64,000 nt of DNA from Isoperla grammatica (taxonomy: Eukaryota; Arthropoda; Insecta; Plecoptera; Perlodidae), in assembly GCA_945910005.1 (NCBI GenBank), contig OX246740.1, positions 52,612,526-52,676,525 of the forward strand, given 5' to 3'. The position numbers were made by a program, and so were the translations under genes. Below are positions 13,138-21,804 of the stretch, piece by piece; the first letter of the stretch is position 1; each line of letters begins with the position of its first letter. Below the pieces are notes generated by a model. That model had not been told where the DNA came from. It saw only the letters and a program-made list of their open reading frames with translations, and did not search any database.

Positions 13138-13284
13138 GGTCGAGTCTTACAATGTCCCAATAACTACTTATTCGTCGAATAGCTTGTTTTCTCCATGGCA
13201 ACGACCAATCAAAACTGTTGAAATCTTCCAAATAGCTTAATTGCTACAAATAACTTTCCTATTAGGAGATTGTAAGACCGGCCC
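13138..13284 (+). mobile_element. 147-bp inverted-repeat MITE, family F (TTA target site)
   Basis: Ends are ggtcgagtcttacaatg and its inverted counterpart attgtaagaccggccc, flanked by TTA on both sides (13135-13137 and 13285-13287). The interior ttgttttctccatggcaacg matches the copy at 40441-40586 (ttgttttcaccatgacaacg), which is 146 bp. The 3-bp TNA duplication and G-rich terminal repeats fit PIF/Harbinger-type MITEs. Confidence 0.8.
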
Positions 13285-13572
13285 TTAGTGGGAGTTAGAC
13301 GAGCCTCCGCCAGGTTACTATCTACGTAGTAGCCACTATATATTTTCGCTACGTACAGAATTAAATAGAGTAACAAAAATGCAATGTCACTACATTTAAA
13401 CTTTATAAATAGTCACGTTTACGATGGTTGATTCATTTAGTTCCAACAAACACCGCGTTGACCTACAGCAGCGCCACTGCGCTTTGATCTCTGCGTCACG
13501 GTTAGTAAGTCAAGTTCGTATAGTAATGATGACGTCACAGAATTCAGAGCTACCCCGCAGCGGCTTCGGGCC

Positions 13573-14120
13573 CTTTGAGTATAGAGGACTCAAAACTAAC
13601 ATAGATAGCGCTGCTAAGCAACCTCCTTTCAGCGCCATTGATGAATAATAACAATAAAACAACAATGAAAATTGACAGCTAGACCACTCCTAATAGAAGT
13701 TTATTTTCTTGCCACCAGAATGCATCTAGTCTATTTTGAGTGCTCTATAGATATGGGTAGAGTGAGCTTGGCCATGCTGCCACTACAGCGCCATGTGTGT
13801 CCATCATCTCGCAGCTGCGCACCTTTAACAAATCGTTCAGAACATCCAAAAGCACAACAAGACTTTACCATTGCTTTTATTTTCGATACACAAACATAAT
13901 TCCTTACCTAATAAAGCATTTAAACAATGTGTGCAGTGTGTTATCGCAGGCACAGGTTTGCTACGGCGCGCTTTCTGCCACTCATCACGTGACTTCCAGC
14001 GATCAGGCACAGGTTTGCTACGGCGCGCTTTCTGCCACTCATCACGTGACTTCCAGCGATCAGATGTTGGACACGCTTTTCGTGCCATCATACTCCCTCT
14101 ACCCATATCTATACTCAAAG
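13573..14120 (+). mobile_element. 548-bp hAT-like non-autonomous element with perfect 8-bp target duplication
   Basis: The element begins ctttgagtatag and ends ctatactcaaag, a perfect 12-bp terminal inverted repeat. It is flanked by TTCGGGCC on both sides (13565-13572 and 14121-14128). The homologous right-hand unit reads gcttcaggcctatcagg at about 21638-21654, a single copy of the target site, so the insertion boundary is confirmed by an empty site. An 8-bp duplication points to hAT. No transposase frame is present; small frames inside are not recognised. Confidence 0.88.
13947..14062 (+). repeat. 57-bp tandem duplication inside the hAT-like element
   Basis: The block starting caggcacaggtttg repeats at 13947 and 14004 with no visible difference, period 57. 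It includes CTGCCACTCATCACGTGAC. The identity implies a duplication more recent than the divergence of the flanking units. Confidence 0.92.
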
Positions 14121-14291
14121 TTCGGGCCTATCAGGCTTATGAGCGTTGGATGAGGACTGTATATATAATCTACTTACTGAAGCGAAGTACCGTTTTCGGA
14201 CTAAATAACATAAATATTTGATACGCATCTCGTAAACTACCACACCCTATAAAACCGTTGCTGAAACCATGCGGCCAAAATATACTAATTG

Positions 14292-14491
14292 NNNNNNNNN
14301 NNNNNNNNNNNNNNNNNNNNNNNNNNNNNNNNNNNNNNNNNNNNNNNNNNNNNNNNNNNNNNNNNNNNNNNNNNNNNNNNNNNNNNNNNNNNNNNNNNNN
14401 NNNNNNNNNNNNNNNNNNNNNNNNNNNNNNNNNNNNNNNNNNNNNNNNNNNNNNNNNNNNNNNNNNNNNNNNNNNNNNNNNNNNNNNNNNN
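14292..14491. other. Assembly gap of exactly 200 N
   Basis: A run of 200 N separates the left flanking unit from the first bases of the 5' LTR. The round length suggests a placeholder of unknown true size. Open frames crossing it are meaningless. Confidence 0.99.
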
Positions 14492-14493
14492 TT

Positions 14494-14974
14494 TGTTCGC
14501 GCCTACCTCTCTAGTTTGTAATTTCATATATAGGTTTAAGTCTCTTCCGGTTGTTTACGTCACGTCCTTCTACGCCCTTCGCTCTTATCTCGATTTCCCC
14601 TCCCCTTGTGACGTATGCATGTTTTCGTGTTTTGAGCTGCAATGTGCAGTCCCCAGTCTAGTTTCATCTCTCCGACGTGCCTGTCATCTCGCCTTCGAAC
14701 CACTAGCGAACTCCGAGCGTCGAGCTCAACCATTAGTCTACCCGCTGCTGCTTGTGGTTCGAGCCTCTCTTGAGGCGTTTTTCTTACTCTTTCTTTCTTC
14801 TCCTTTCAACCCTGGGTTCTTTATTCTTTTCTTTACCTAGCATACAACTAGTCTCTGCACTTCGGCATCACACTTCTCCACTTCACTGCATTCTCGGTAA
14901 GTTCATTTCAAAATATACAGTCCACTTTCAGTTCTTATTATACAATCTTTTCTCTTTACTTCCCCGCGCTAACA
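14494..14974 (+). repeat. 5' LTR of the BEL/Pao element
   Basis: A 481-bp LTR running TG...CA. The first roughly 135 bp and the last roughly 95 bp are identical to the 3' LTR. Differences (substitutions and indels) are concentrated at about 14630-14740, with two more small indel sites near 14842 and 14868. Confidence 0.95.
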
Positions 14975-14979
14975 TTTCT

Positions 14980-14997
14980 TGGTCCTCCGTCGTCCGA
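14980..14997 (+). other. Putative minus-strand primer-binding site
   Basis: TGGTCCTCCGTCGTCCGA begins five bases after the 5' LTR. The TGG start is as expected for pairing with a tRNA CCA end. Its first seven bases fit a tRNA ending AGGACCA, as in many eukaryotic tRNA-Tyr, but the match beyond that is imperfect and the tRNA assignment is tentative. Confidence 0.5.
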
Positions 14998-15277
14998 ATC
15001 TTCAGCCAGTTATTCCATCAGTCAAAGCTATCTTTATCATTTTCTTTATTTTTTCTCTCGTCAGTTGCGTCGTCCCGCGCGGACACGTCACTCTCTTCCC
15101 TCGCGCTGCAACTCGTCATACAAGTGACGTATTCAACAATACACGTTGTTGTTTTGACAGTAAGGCCAGTGTGCTCAACTACATTCAGCTGGGTTTACAT
15201 ATAACACTGCTTGTGTTGACGGATTTCTCTCGCGTTTTTTTCCTTCATAATTTCTTGTGTTTTCCCCTCTGTTCATT

Positions 15278-18200
15278 ATGGATGATCTTGTTTCTGAACA
15301 AGAAAAGCTTGTTGCTCAGCGCGAAGTCATTTTTGCGTCTGTCCAACGTACGTACAAAGCCTTCGCTAATTTAACACCTGATAACCTACACTTAAATAGG
15401 CCTAGGTTCGAGAAGTTGTCGACATTTGACTCGAGTTTTCAGCAGATACAATTGGCCATCGCGGCCATAAATTCACAACTTACTGCTCCTGCTAAACCCG
15501 TCGAAGTTGACAAGGTGTTTGAAAGTTTTGAGACAGTTTTGTACGCAGCACAATCTCGTTTTCTTGCTGCTGTCAAATTAAGTGAAAATAGCGCTACACC
15601 CGCGGATGTGGCTACAGCTTCTCCTAAGAATTATATTAATCTACCCACAATCGATCTTCCCAATTTCTCGGGAGATATTTCGCAATGGACCGAATTTTAT
15701 TCTCTTTTCAAATCCCTAATTGACGGAAATGATTCACTCGACAACATACACAAGTTTCATTACTTGAGAACTTCGTTGTCAGGCGCTGCTCTGACTACTA
15801 TTTCCGGTTTTCAAATCTCCAATGAAAACTACCCTCTCGCCTTTCAGGCGCTGATATCCCGTTATCAGAATAAACGTTTGCTGGCTAGTTTGTATGTGCA
15901 GCAACTGCTGGACTTCACACCTCTGAAATCTGCGTCACATGCTAGCTTGCAAAGTTTTCTCAGCGTGCATCGTAACGCGATTGATGCATTGAAAGCATTA
16001 GAATTACCCGACCTAGGTGATTTTTTGTTACTCTCGTTGACCTTGGCTAAGCTCGACAGTTCAACTCGTAAAGCATTCGAGAACAAACAGTCTTCCCACA
16101 CTACTCCTAATTACAGTTCGGTGATAGAATTTATCGAAGAACAGTCACGCACGTTCGAATTATGCTCTGTAGGTAAACCTATTGCCAGTCCTACCAAGGT
16201 TTCTTCCCCTGTGAAGAAACTGAATTCATTTATCGCTACTAAACAAGCCACCCCCTCTTCTGGCTCGGGACGTGAGCGCTCTGAACCCTCGCGCTCCGAC
16301 GCCAATTCATCTTGCCCCGTGTGTAAATCTTGTCACACGCTTTATAAGTGTGAGACATTCCGCAAGCAATCCATTGATGACAAGTATCACACCTTGCGCC
16401 AATTGCGACGCTGTTTCAATTGTCTCGGCGCTCACATGAAGTCGCAGTGTAATTCAAAGAACGCCTGCTCCACCTGCGGAAGTAAGCATCATCACTCTTT
16501 TTTACACTCCACGAGTACTTCCGCGTACCAGGACAATTCATATGGCAGTGTTCCCTTAGATCGTGACGTCAATCCCTCTCATGACGTCAGCTCATCCTCT
16601 CAAGAAGCCGGTTCCTCGAATCGCGTTCTCTCCTGTCATCTCCGAGACACCACGCGCAGCCAACCTACTGTGCTGTTAGGCACCGCACGCGCTCTCATTC
16701 AAGATTCTCACGGACAATTTCAACCCTTTCGCGCAGTGCTGGATCCCGGCTCGCAAGTCTCTGCCATATCTCAGTCGCTGGTCAGGAAGCTGGGCCTGAA
16801 AGTTGAACCTACACACTTCGAGTTATCGGGGATAGGCCTTGCTGCTACTCAAGCACGTGGCACTGTACAGTGCTCCATTACCTCGCGCCTCTCCTCTCTC
16901 AAAACACTCATGGTTCGAGCTCTGGTTCTGCCGAACTTAACCAGTCACCTGCCGACCAGTGAAGTATCCTGTGACGTTTTCCAACGTTTCCAAGGAATGT
17001 GTCTTGCAGACAACCGTTTCTGCTCCCCGGACCGAGTAGACTTTCTGCTGGGTGCCGATCTCTACCCCGAAATCTTGAATAGGTCAGGTGACACGATCCG
17101 CGGCAACAACCCTACGGCCTTCAACACCATGTTTGGCTGGGTTGTCATGGGACCAACTCAGTCCAAGGAACCACCTTCCGACCCTCCTGTCTCTCTCTTT
17201 GTGTGTTCCTCTAGCCTCGAGCGCAACTTGCGCTTATTCTGGGAGGTAGAAGAAGTTCCTCGTCCCCCTGAAGAAGATCCTGAAGATCAATGGTGTGAAC
17301 GTCACTTCAAGGACACCCACTCACGTGACGCGTGTGGACGCTACTCAGTAGCTCTTCCCTTCAAACCGTCGCGTCCCTCACTCGGAAGCAACCGTGAGGC
17401 CGCACTCCAGAGCTACCTGAGTTTAGAGCGACGTTTGCGACGCAACCCTCAGCACAACGCTGCTTATCAAGTGTTCATGCAAGACTATGAACATGCCCAG
17501 CATATGCAGCACGTCTCTTCCCCTGCCAGCTATATCATTCCACACCACTGTGTCCACAAACTCACGAGCTCCAGTACCAAGCTGAGAGTTGTTTTTAACG
17601 CCTCTTCACCGGACCAAGATGGCGTCTCTCTGAACCAACTTCTACTCAGTGGACCGAAACTCCAACGTGACCTCTCCAGTGTAATCACTTCTTTCCGAAC
17701 CCATTCTATCGTCATCTGTGCGGACATCCGTCAAATGTATCGCCAGATCCTTGTCAGCTCCTCGGATCGGGCCGTCCAACACATTTTTTGGCGACCTTCC
17801 CCCAGTTCTCCCGTCCTAGAATACGAGCTCAACACAGTCACGTACGGGCTAACCCCCTCTGCCTTCCAAGCCCAACGTGTTTTGCAGCAACTGGTGCGTG
17901 ACGAAGGAGAACAGTTCCCTCTGGCTGCACATGCCCTCACGTCGCATACCTACATAGATGACATCGTGTCTGGCGCTGAAAATCTCTCTGAAGCCATCGC
18001 CCTCCAGAAACAGTTGCAAGCTCTCCTTGCGCGCGGCGGCTTCGAGCTTCGTAAGTGGGCGAGCAACAATCGTATTGCTTTGGCCACTCTACCTGAAGAC
18101 CATCTCGAGACTCCACTCGTGTTCTCTAACGAAGATGAAGGCATCAAGATCCTCGGCCTACTGTGGAGCTCCAACTCGGATGATTTCTCTTTTCTCACCG

Positions 18201-20518
18201 TACCTTTCCAAGGAACTGTCACAAAACGTACGGCATTGTCCTACATCGCACGCATCTTCGATCCCCTGGGGTTTCTCACACCCTTCGTTTGCTCAATGAA
18301 GATCTTCCTCCGACAACTATGGCTGTCCCAGGTGCAGTGGGATGATACGCTTCCCGATCATCTCTCTCACGACTGGCTCTCGGCAGTCGCTGAAGTTCCC
18401 GCCCTTGCCAACTTTCATGTCCCTCGCGCCTTCCCTCGTGTTGGCCACTCTCATCGTGTCGTCGGCTTCTGCGACGCCCCCGAGAAAGCCTACGCAGCTG
18501 TGCTGTATCTGCAATCACAGACCAGCCCTTCCACCTGTGAAGTTCGTCTCGTGCGCGCGAAAAGCAAGGTCGCCCCAGTTAAACCCCTGACTATTCCGAA
18601 ACTGGAACTATCGGCTGCTCTCCTGCTCACTCGTTTGCTACGTGACACCTTGCCCTCGCTGCTCCCCCTCGTCTCAAGCTCTGTTCATCTCTTCACCGAC
18701 TCACGAATCGTGCTTGCCTGGCTGTCCACTCCCCCTCATCGCCTCAAGACCTTCGTCGCCAACCGCGTCGTCGAGGTGCTTGAGAGCACTTCTCCTGTCG
18801 ACTGGCATCACGTATCGTCCGCAGAAAACCCTGCCGATTGCGCATCTCGTGGTTTGACCCCGACTCAGCTCCTTGAGCACCCTCTGTGGCTCTCTGGTCC
18901 CAACTTCCTGCATGCTGTTCAAGAGTTGTGGTCTCGGACATCACCCTCATTCGACTCCTGTGAGGAGTTGCCCGAACTGAAGCCTTCAGTACACGCATTC
19001 GTAGCGCACGTCGACGCTTTGGACCCTCTGCTAGAGAACTTCCGGAAATACTCCACACTTCTTAAAGCACAGCGTGTGTTCGCCTGGGCGTTTCGCTTCG
19101 CTCGCCTCCTTCTCGCGAGACGCTCACATGCTTCCCCTCTCCGTGGTACTGTCACTCCACTCGAGCTCAAGGACGCTCTGGATCTCTTTCTACGTCTCAC
19201 TCAACATCACTTTTACGCCCCGGAAATTCTCCAGCTGAGCCAAGAGCGTCAAGTATCCTCCAAGCTCGCTTCTCTCAAGCCCTTTCTCGACCCCTCCGGG
19301 TTTCTCAGGGTGGGCGGTAGACTACGTCATTCTTCCCTTGCTGAAGAAGCTCGTCACCCCCTCCTTCTCCCTAAGGAGGCGCACTTGTCGGTACTCATTT
19401 GCGATCACTACCACAAGATTTCTCTCCATTCCGGCCCTAGAACTGTTCAAGCGCTGATTCAACAACTTTATTGGATCGTGTCTCTGCGTGGCTTGCTTCG
19501 ACAGCGCATCCATCGTTGCCTCTCGTGCCACAAGTTCCGTGCAAAGCCCTTGCAACCTCAGATGGCTGATCTTCCCGCCCCTCGCGTGCAGTGCTCCAGG
19601 GTCTTCTCCCATGTCGGGACTGACTTTGCCGGGCCCTTCATGGTCAAAACCAGCATGCGTCGGAACGCACCACTCACCAAAGGTTACTTGTGCGTGTTCG
19701 TATGCATGGCTACCAAAGCGGTGCACTTGGAGATGGTATCTGAGCTATCCACCGAAGCTTTCCTGGCCTGCTTCGATCGTTTTCTTTCTCGGCGAGGCCT
19801 TCCTGCTCATGTGTACTCCGACTGCGGGCGGAACTACGTGGGAGCAGCCAGACATCTGCGTGAAGTGCACGACTTTCTCTCTCGCGCGGAAGAACCCCTC
19901 TTCAGTGCTCTCGCCGTCCGCCAAGTCCACTGGCACTTCAATCCTCCCTACGCTCCTAACTTCGGAGGCCTCTGGGAGGCGGTGGTAAAATCCGCGAAGT
20001 CTTTATTGTATCGTCTCATTGGAGACAGCTCCCTTACACATGAAGAATATGCCACCCTCTTTGCACGCATTGAAGCCGTGCTCAACAGCCGCCCTCTATG
20101 CGCCCCCTCCGCGGACCCCCTCGAAGGTGTCGACTACCTCAGCCCCGGGCACTTTCTGATAGGCGCTCCCTTGCTTGCTCCTCCCGAGCACCTCTCTGAC
20201 CCTGACGTCAATGTCAGACCCCTTGCTCGTTGGCACCGTGTTCGGCAAATTCATCAATCGTTTTGGAACCGCTGGAGCTCGGAGTACCTCAACACTTTAA
20301 TGCAAAGGAACAAGTGGGTTCGTGGTAGTCCTAACCTCAAAGTAGGAGATGTCGTATTCTCACTCTCGGCATCTACTTCCCCCCTTTCCTGGCCGATCGG
20401 CCGAGTGGAAGCTCTCTTTCCCGGTCGTGACGGTGTTTCCCGCGTCGCCTCTGTTCGTACGGCGTCCGGGGTTCACACTCGACCAGTCAACAAACTGGTC
20501 ACGCTCCCCTCCACCTAG
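15278..20518 (+). CDS. BEL/Pao gag-pol polyprotein, uninterrupted
   Basis: It encodes the structural and replication proteins that copy the element through an RNA intermediate. Residues are numbered from the upstream in-frame ATG at 15257. I prefer the ATG at 15278 (MDDLVSEQEKL), which fits BEL Gag starts. In order: DUF1759 Gag region from about 129; zinc knuckles C353/C356/H360/C365 and C386/C389/H393/C398, plus a further Cys/His cluster; aspartic protease (DUF1758) motif LDPGSQ near 495; reverse transcriptase YIDDI at 899-903; RNase H/A17-type region with FCDA at 1071 and FTDS at 1146; integrase HHCC zinc finger, then catalytic D1456, D1522 and E1574; C-terminal DUF5641 ending PVNKLVTLP. 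There are no stops or frameshifts and all key residues are present, so it may be competent. About 1,746 residues is normal for the family. The stop lies 114 bp before the 3' LTR. No env gene. Confidence 0.96.
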   Translation: MDDLVSEQEKLVAQREVIFASVQRTYKAFANLTPDNLHLNRPRFEKLSTFDSSFQQIQLAIAAINSQLTAPAKPVEVDKVFESFETVLYAAQSRFLAAVKLSENSATPADVATASPKNYINLPTIDLPNFSGDISQWTEFYSLFKSLIDGNDSLDNIHKFHYLRTSLSGAALTTISGFQISNENYPLAFQALISRYQNKRLLASLYVQQLLDFTPLKSASHASLQSFLSVHRNAIDALKALELPDLGDFLLLSLTLAKLDSSTRKAFENKQSSHTTPNYSSVIEFIEEQSRTFELCSVGKPIASPTKVSSPVKKLNSFIATKQATPSSGSGRERSEPSRSDANSSCPVCKSCHTLYKCETFRKQSIDDKYHTLRQLRRCFNCLGAHMKSQCNSKNACSTCGSKHHHSFLHSTSTSAYQDNSYGSVPLDRDVNPSHDVSSSSQEAGSSNRVLSCHLRDTTRSQPTVLLGTARALIQDSHGQFQPFRAVLDPGSQVSAISQSLVRKLGLKVEPTHFELSGIGLAATQARGTVQCSITSRLSSLKTLMVRALVLPNLTSHLPTSEVSCDVFQRFQGMCLADNRFCSPDRVDFLLGADLYPEILNRSGDTIRGNNPTAFNTMFGWVVMGPTQSKEPPSDPPVSLFVCSSSLERNLRLFWEVEEVPRPPEEDPEDQWCERHFKDTHSRDACGRYSVALPFKPSRPSLGSNREAALQSYLSLERRLRRNPQHNAAYQVFMQDYEHAQHMQHVSSPASYIIPHHCVHKLTSSSTKLRVVFNASSPDQDGVSLNQLLLSGPKLQRDLSSVITSFRTHSIVICADIRQMYRQILVSSSDRAVQHIFWRPSPSSPVLEYELNTVTYGLTPSAFQAQRVLQQLVRDEGEQFPLAAHALTSHTYIDDIVSGAENLSEAIALQKQLQALLARGGFELRKWASNNRIALATLPEDHLETPLVFSNEDEGIKILGLLWSSNSDDFSFLTVPFQGTVTKRTALSYIARIFDPLGFLTPFVCSMKIFLRQLWLSQVQWDDTLPDHLSHDWLSAVAEVPALANFHVPRAFPRVGHSHRVVGFCDAPEKAYAAVLYLQSQTSPSTCEVRLVRAKSKVAPVKPLTIPKLELSAALLLTRLLRDTLPSLLPLVSSSVHLFTDSRIVLAWLSTPPHRLKTFVANRVVEVLESTSPVDWHHVSSAENPADCASRGLTPTQLLEHPLWLSGPNFLHAVQELWSRTSPSFDSCEELPELKPSVHAFVAHVDALDPLLENFRKYSTLLKAQRVFAWAFRFARLLLARRSHASPLRGTVTPLELKDALDLFLRLTQHHFYAPEILQLSQERQVSSKLASLKPFLDPSGFLRVGGRLRHSSLAEEARHPLLLPKEAHLSVLICDHYHKISLHSGPRTVQALIQQLYWIVSLRGLLRQRIHRCLSCHKFRAKPLQPQMADLPAPRVQCSRVFSHVGTDFAGPFMVKTSMRRNAPLTKGYLCVFVCMATKAVHLEMVSELSTEAFLACFDRFLSRRGLPAHVYSDCGRNYVGAARHLREVHDFLSRAEEPLFSALAVRQVHWHFNPPYAPNFGGLWEAVVKSAKSLLYRLIGDSSLTHEEYATLFARIEAVLNSRPLCAPSADPLEGVDYLSPGHFLIGAPLLAPPEHLSDPDVNVRPLARWHRVRQIHQSFWNRWSSEYLNTLMQRNKWVRGSPNLKVGDVVFSLSASTSPLSWPIGRVEALFPGRDGVSRVASVRTASGVHTRPVNKLVTLPST

Positions 20519-20621
20519 GTGCGAAGGAGCTTTTCGTATCGTTTCTTCTTTCATTTTACTTGTTATATCAGTTTCGTTTTGAATTCTCGTTTTCTAGAAA
20601 AAATGATTTTTTTCATTTTTT

Positions 20622-20632
20622 GGTGGGCGGTA
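20622..20632 (+). other. Polypurine tract
   Basis: The purine-rich string ggtgggcgg followed by TA immediately precedes the 3' LTR. This is where plus-strand DNA synthesis is primed in LTR retrotransposons. The assignment is by position and composition. Confidence 0.65.
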
Positions 20633-21124
20633 TGTTCGCGCCTACCTCTCTAGTTTGTAATTTCATATATAGGTTTAAGTCTCTTCCGGTTGTTTACGTC
20701 ACGTCCTTCTACGCCCTTCGCTCTTATCTCGATTTCCCCTCCCCTTGTGACGTATGCATGTTTTCGTGTTTGAGCTGCATTGTGCAGTCCCCAGTCTGGT
20801 TTCATCTCTCGCACGGCACGTACGAGTGTCATCTCTCCTTCGAACCGTTTGCGGACTCCGAGCGTCGAGCTCAACTTTGTCTACCCGCTGCTGCTTGTGG
20901 TTCGAGCCTCTCTTGAGGCGTTTTTCTTACTCTTTCTTTCTTCTCCTTTCAACCCTGGGTTCTTTATTCTTTTCTTTACCTAGCAAACTACTAGGCTAGT
21001 CTCTGCACTTCGGCATCACACTATTCTCCACTTCACTGCATTCTCGGTAAGTTCATTTCAAAATATACAGTCCACTTTCAGTTCTTATTATACAATCTTT
21101 TCTCTTTACTTCCCCGCGCTAACA
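20633..21124 (+). repeat. 3' LTR of the BEL/Pao element
   Basis: A 492-bp LTR, homologous to 14494-14974. It differs by a cluster of changes at about 20768-20880 (including a longer gcacggcacgtacgag-like insert) and a few bases near 20987 and 21023; the remainder is essentially identical. Confidence 0.95.
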
Positions 21125-21130
21125 AACGTT

Positions 21131-21804
21131 GTTTTCATCAACTCTGTACACAACATTGAAATGGTTTCGTAAGTAATAATTTCTTAAGATTGTATGATTT
21201 AATTGCAAAATACTTTAAGACTTGGGTCTAGTCTTACAATGTCCCAATAACTACTTATTCGTCGAATAGCTTGTTGTCTCCATGGCAACGACCAATCAAA
21301 ACCCTTGAAATCCTCCAAATAGCTCAATTGCTATAACAAGGAGATTGTAAGACCGGCCCTTAGTGGGAGTTAGACGAGCCTCTGCCAGGTTACTATCTAC
21401 ATAGTAGCCACTATACATCTTCGCTGCGTACAGAATTAAATAGAGTTACAAAAATGCTAAGTCCCTACATTTGAACTTTATAAATAGTCACGTTTACGAC
21501 AGTTGAAAAGTTAGTTCCAACAAACACCGCGTTGACCTACAGCAGCGCCACTGCGCTTTGATCTCTGCGTCACGGTTAGAAAGTCAAGTTCGTGTGGTAA
21601 TGATGACGTCACAGAATGCAGAGCTACCCCGCAGCGGCTTCAGGCCTATCAGGCTAATGAGCGTTGGATGAGGACTGTATATATTATCTACTTACAGAAG
21701 CGAATTACTGTTTTCGGACTAAACATAAATATTTGATATGGATCTCGTAAACTACCACACCCTAAAACCGTTGCTGAAAACCTGCGCTCAAAATATACTT
21801 ATTG
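21131..21804 (+). repeat. Right copy of approximately 700-bp unit flanking the BEL element
   Basis: It starts six bases after the 3' LTR and runs colinear with 13021-14291, ending near atatacttattg. It lacks the 548-bp hAT-like insertion and shows the single-copy target site at about 21642-21649. It keeps the embedded family F element. Sequence continues after 21804 without a gap. Confidence 0.9.
21225..21359 (+). mobile_element. Family F MITE, copy in right unit
   Basis: Orthologous position to 13138-13284, so it inserted before the unit duplicated. Right flank TTA is intact; left flank reads TTG, one base changed. It is 135 bp, shortened by a small internal deletion. Terminal repeats ggtctagtcttacaatg and attgtaagaccggccc remain clear. 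Confidence 0.75.

Larger units (their letters stand above)
13021..14291 (+). repeat. Left copy of approximately 700-bp unit flanking the BEL element
   Basis: This matches 21131-21804 in the same orientation from tcaactctgtacacaacatt to the end at atatactaattg, where the 200-N gap begins. Copies differ by roughly one base in ten to twelve plus small indels. This copy is longer because it contains a 548-bp insertion at 13573-14120. Both copies share an embedded 135-147-bp inverted-repeat element at the same position. The unit itself has no recognisable coding content. Confidence 0.9.
14494..21124 (+). mobile_element. Full-length BEL/Pao LTR retrotransposon
   Basis: Two LTRs beginning TGTTCGCG and ending GCTAACA bound a leader with a TGG-starting primer-binding site, one long gag-pol frame and a purine-rich tract directly before the 3' LTR. 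Domain order is gag (DUF1759), zinc knuckles, aspartic protease, reverse transcriptase, RNase H, integrase and DUF5641, which is diagnostic of BEL/Pao. No envelope frame is present. The right flank begins AACGTT and the left flank shows only TT before the N gap, so the target duplication cannot be confirmed. Total length is about 6.6 kb. Confidence 0.95.

Noticed and set aside
14258..14840. Open frames spanning the 200-N gap
   Set aside because: Unknown bases cannot support a reading frame.
14752..15204. 150-codon frame in the 5' LTR and leader as a possible extra BEL gene
   Set aside because: It is F/L/S-rich, overlaps the LTR and primer-binding site, and BEL elements encode a single polyprotein starting downstream.
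15865..20554. Numerous 60-166-codon frames antisense to or out of frame with the BEL polyprotein
   Set aside because: Shadow frames of a long real coding region; none shows an independent domain.
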